DNA of 64,000 nt from UBA6136 sp044237765. GTDB lineage: Bacteria > Pseudomonadota > Gammaproteobacteria > Methylococcales > Methylococcaceae. A program made the position numbers and the translations under genes. Shown piece by piece: positions 63,652-64,000 of this stretch; position 1 is the first letter of the stretch, and each line of letters opens with the position of its first letter. The notes below the pieces were generated by a model. It saw only the letters and a list, made by a program, of their open reading frames with translations. It was not told the DNA's origin and did no database searches. The stretch covers positions 1 to 64,000 of the forward strand of contig JBIIEQ010000006.1 of the NCBI GenBank assembly GCA_044237765.1, written 5' to 3'.

Positions 63652-64000
63652 ATGAAAATCTCTGCGCAACTGACCGATGAGGCGGTCCTGCAACAACTGG
63701 GTGGGCGTCTGGCGGAGTTGCGCATCGAGCATAACCTGACTCAGGCGGCGCTTGCGGAACAGGCGGGCGTATCCAAGCGGACGATCGAGCGATTGGAGTC
63801 GGGGGAAGTGGCGACGCAACTCTCGGGTTTTTTGCGCGTCTGCCGGGCGCTTGGTTTGTTGGAGCGATTCGAGACCCTGCTGCCGGAGTCAGTGCCCGGC
63901 CCGATGGCGCAATTGAAACAGGCGGGCCGCAAGCGCCAGCGGGCGACCGGCAAAAGAGGCGTGACGGAAAAACCCGAGAAATGGACATGGGGTGAGCCGA
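63652..64000 (+). CDS. XRE/HipB-like transcription regulator (cut by window end)
   Basis: The frame starts at ATG 63652 and is still open at the last base, with 116 codons visible. It has a Cro/C1 helix-turn-helix: RLAELRIEHNLTQAALAEQ, AGVSKRTIERLESGE. A second part (FLRVCRALGLLERFETLLPE) and a basic linker lead to WTWGEP. This pattern is common in antitoxin-like regulators encoded before a HipA kinase; no HipA is visible because the window ends. The preceding palindrome supports autoregulation. Confidence 0.8.
   Translation, partial: MKISAQLTDEAVLQQLGGRLAELRIEHNLTQAALAEQAGVSKRTIERLESGEVATQLSGFLRVCRALGLLERFETLLPESVPGPMAQLKQAGRKRQRATGKRGVTEKPEKWTWGEP

Overview
The window looks like a gammaproteobacterial chromosome of moderate GC content. 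The support is gene order typical of that class: hfq-hflX-hflK-hflC-(hisZ)-purA, pncC-thpR-recA-recX-alaS-lysC-csrA-tRNA-Ser, rpsP-rimM-trmD-rplS, and hrcA-grpE-dnaK-dnaJ-dapB. A GnnA/GnnB pair between lpxA and lpxB recalls Acidithiobacillus-like organisms, but I cannot name a genus.

Region 1 (1-18.8 kb) is accessory DNA. It opens with two Tat-exported enzymes: a bicovalent-flavin berberine-bridge-type oxidoreductase and a pyruvoyl decarboxylase of the PsiD / phosphatidylserine-decarboxylase-like type. An IS5-family element with a nonsense-mutated transposase follows. Then comes a minus-strand island of signal-peptide proteins: an allene-oxide-cyclase-barrel-like protein, a family of secreted proteins sharing the motif SDFWFHDEG, a HAD-type acid phosphatase, a 1078-residue protein with seven RCC1-like blades and an unrecognised C-terminal part, a small Cys-containing secreted protein and a Gly/Met-rich lipoprotein. 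The SDFWFHDEG family has three full copies, two of them in a ~1.8 kb tandem repeat, plus a decayed C-terminal scrap and an N-terminal stub next to an IS200-like remnant. IS4-family and IS200/IS605-family wrecks lie in the same island. This is the part of the window most likely to hold an undescribed system.

Region 2 (18.8-26.8 kb) is a mix of small or solitary genes: a FUN14-domain protein, a secreted nuclease, nadB, a quinone oxidoreductase, a Sel1-repeat protein, ppnP, a membrane protein, an orphan P-loop ATPase, a membrane-tethered thioredoxin-like protein and a YgjP-type metallopeptidase.

Region 3 (25.6-32.8 kb, minus strand) is a tight array ogt-xerD-lpxA-gnnA-gnnB-lpxB-greB-ygjP-like-thioredoxin-like. 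Its core predicts a lipid A built on 2,3-diamino-2,3-dideoxyglucose, with amide-linked acyl chains. Region 4 (32.8-54.8 kb, minus strand) is housekeeping: the rpsP operon, tRNA-Ser(GCU), csrA, lysC, alaS, recX, recA, thpR, pncC, purA, hisZ, hflC/K/X, hfq, glmM, ftsH, recN and nadK.

Region 5 (54.9-63.4 kb, plus strand) carries the heat-shock genes. A CIRCE operator and a sigma70-like promoter precede hrcA, and a near-consensus sigma32 promoter precedes dnaK; a second sigma32-like promoter precedes ftsH. After dapB comes a clear bacterial pentameric ligand-gated ion channel homologue, then mtaB. The window ends inside a HipB/XRE-type regulator preceded by a perfect operator-like palindrome.
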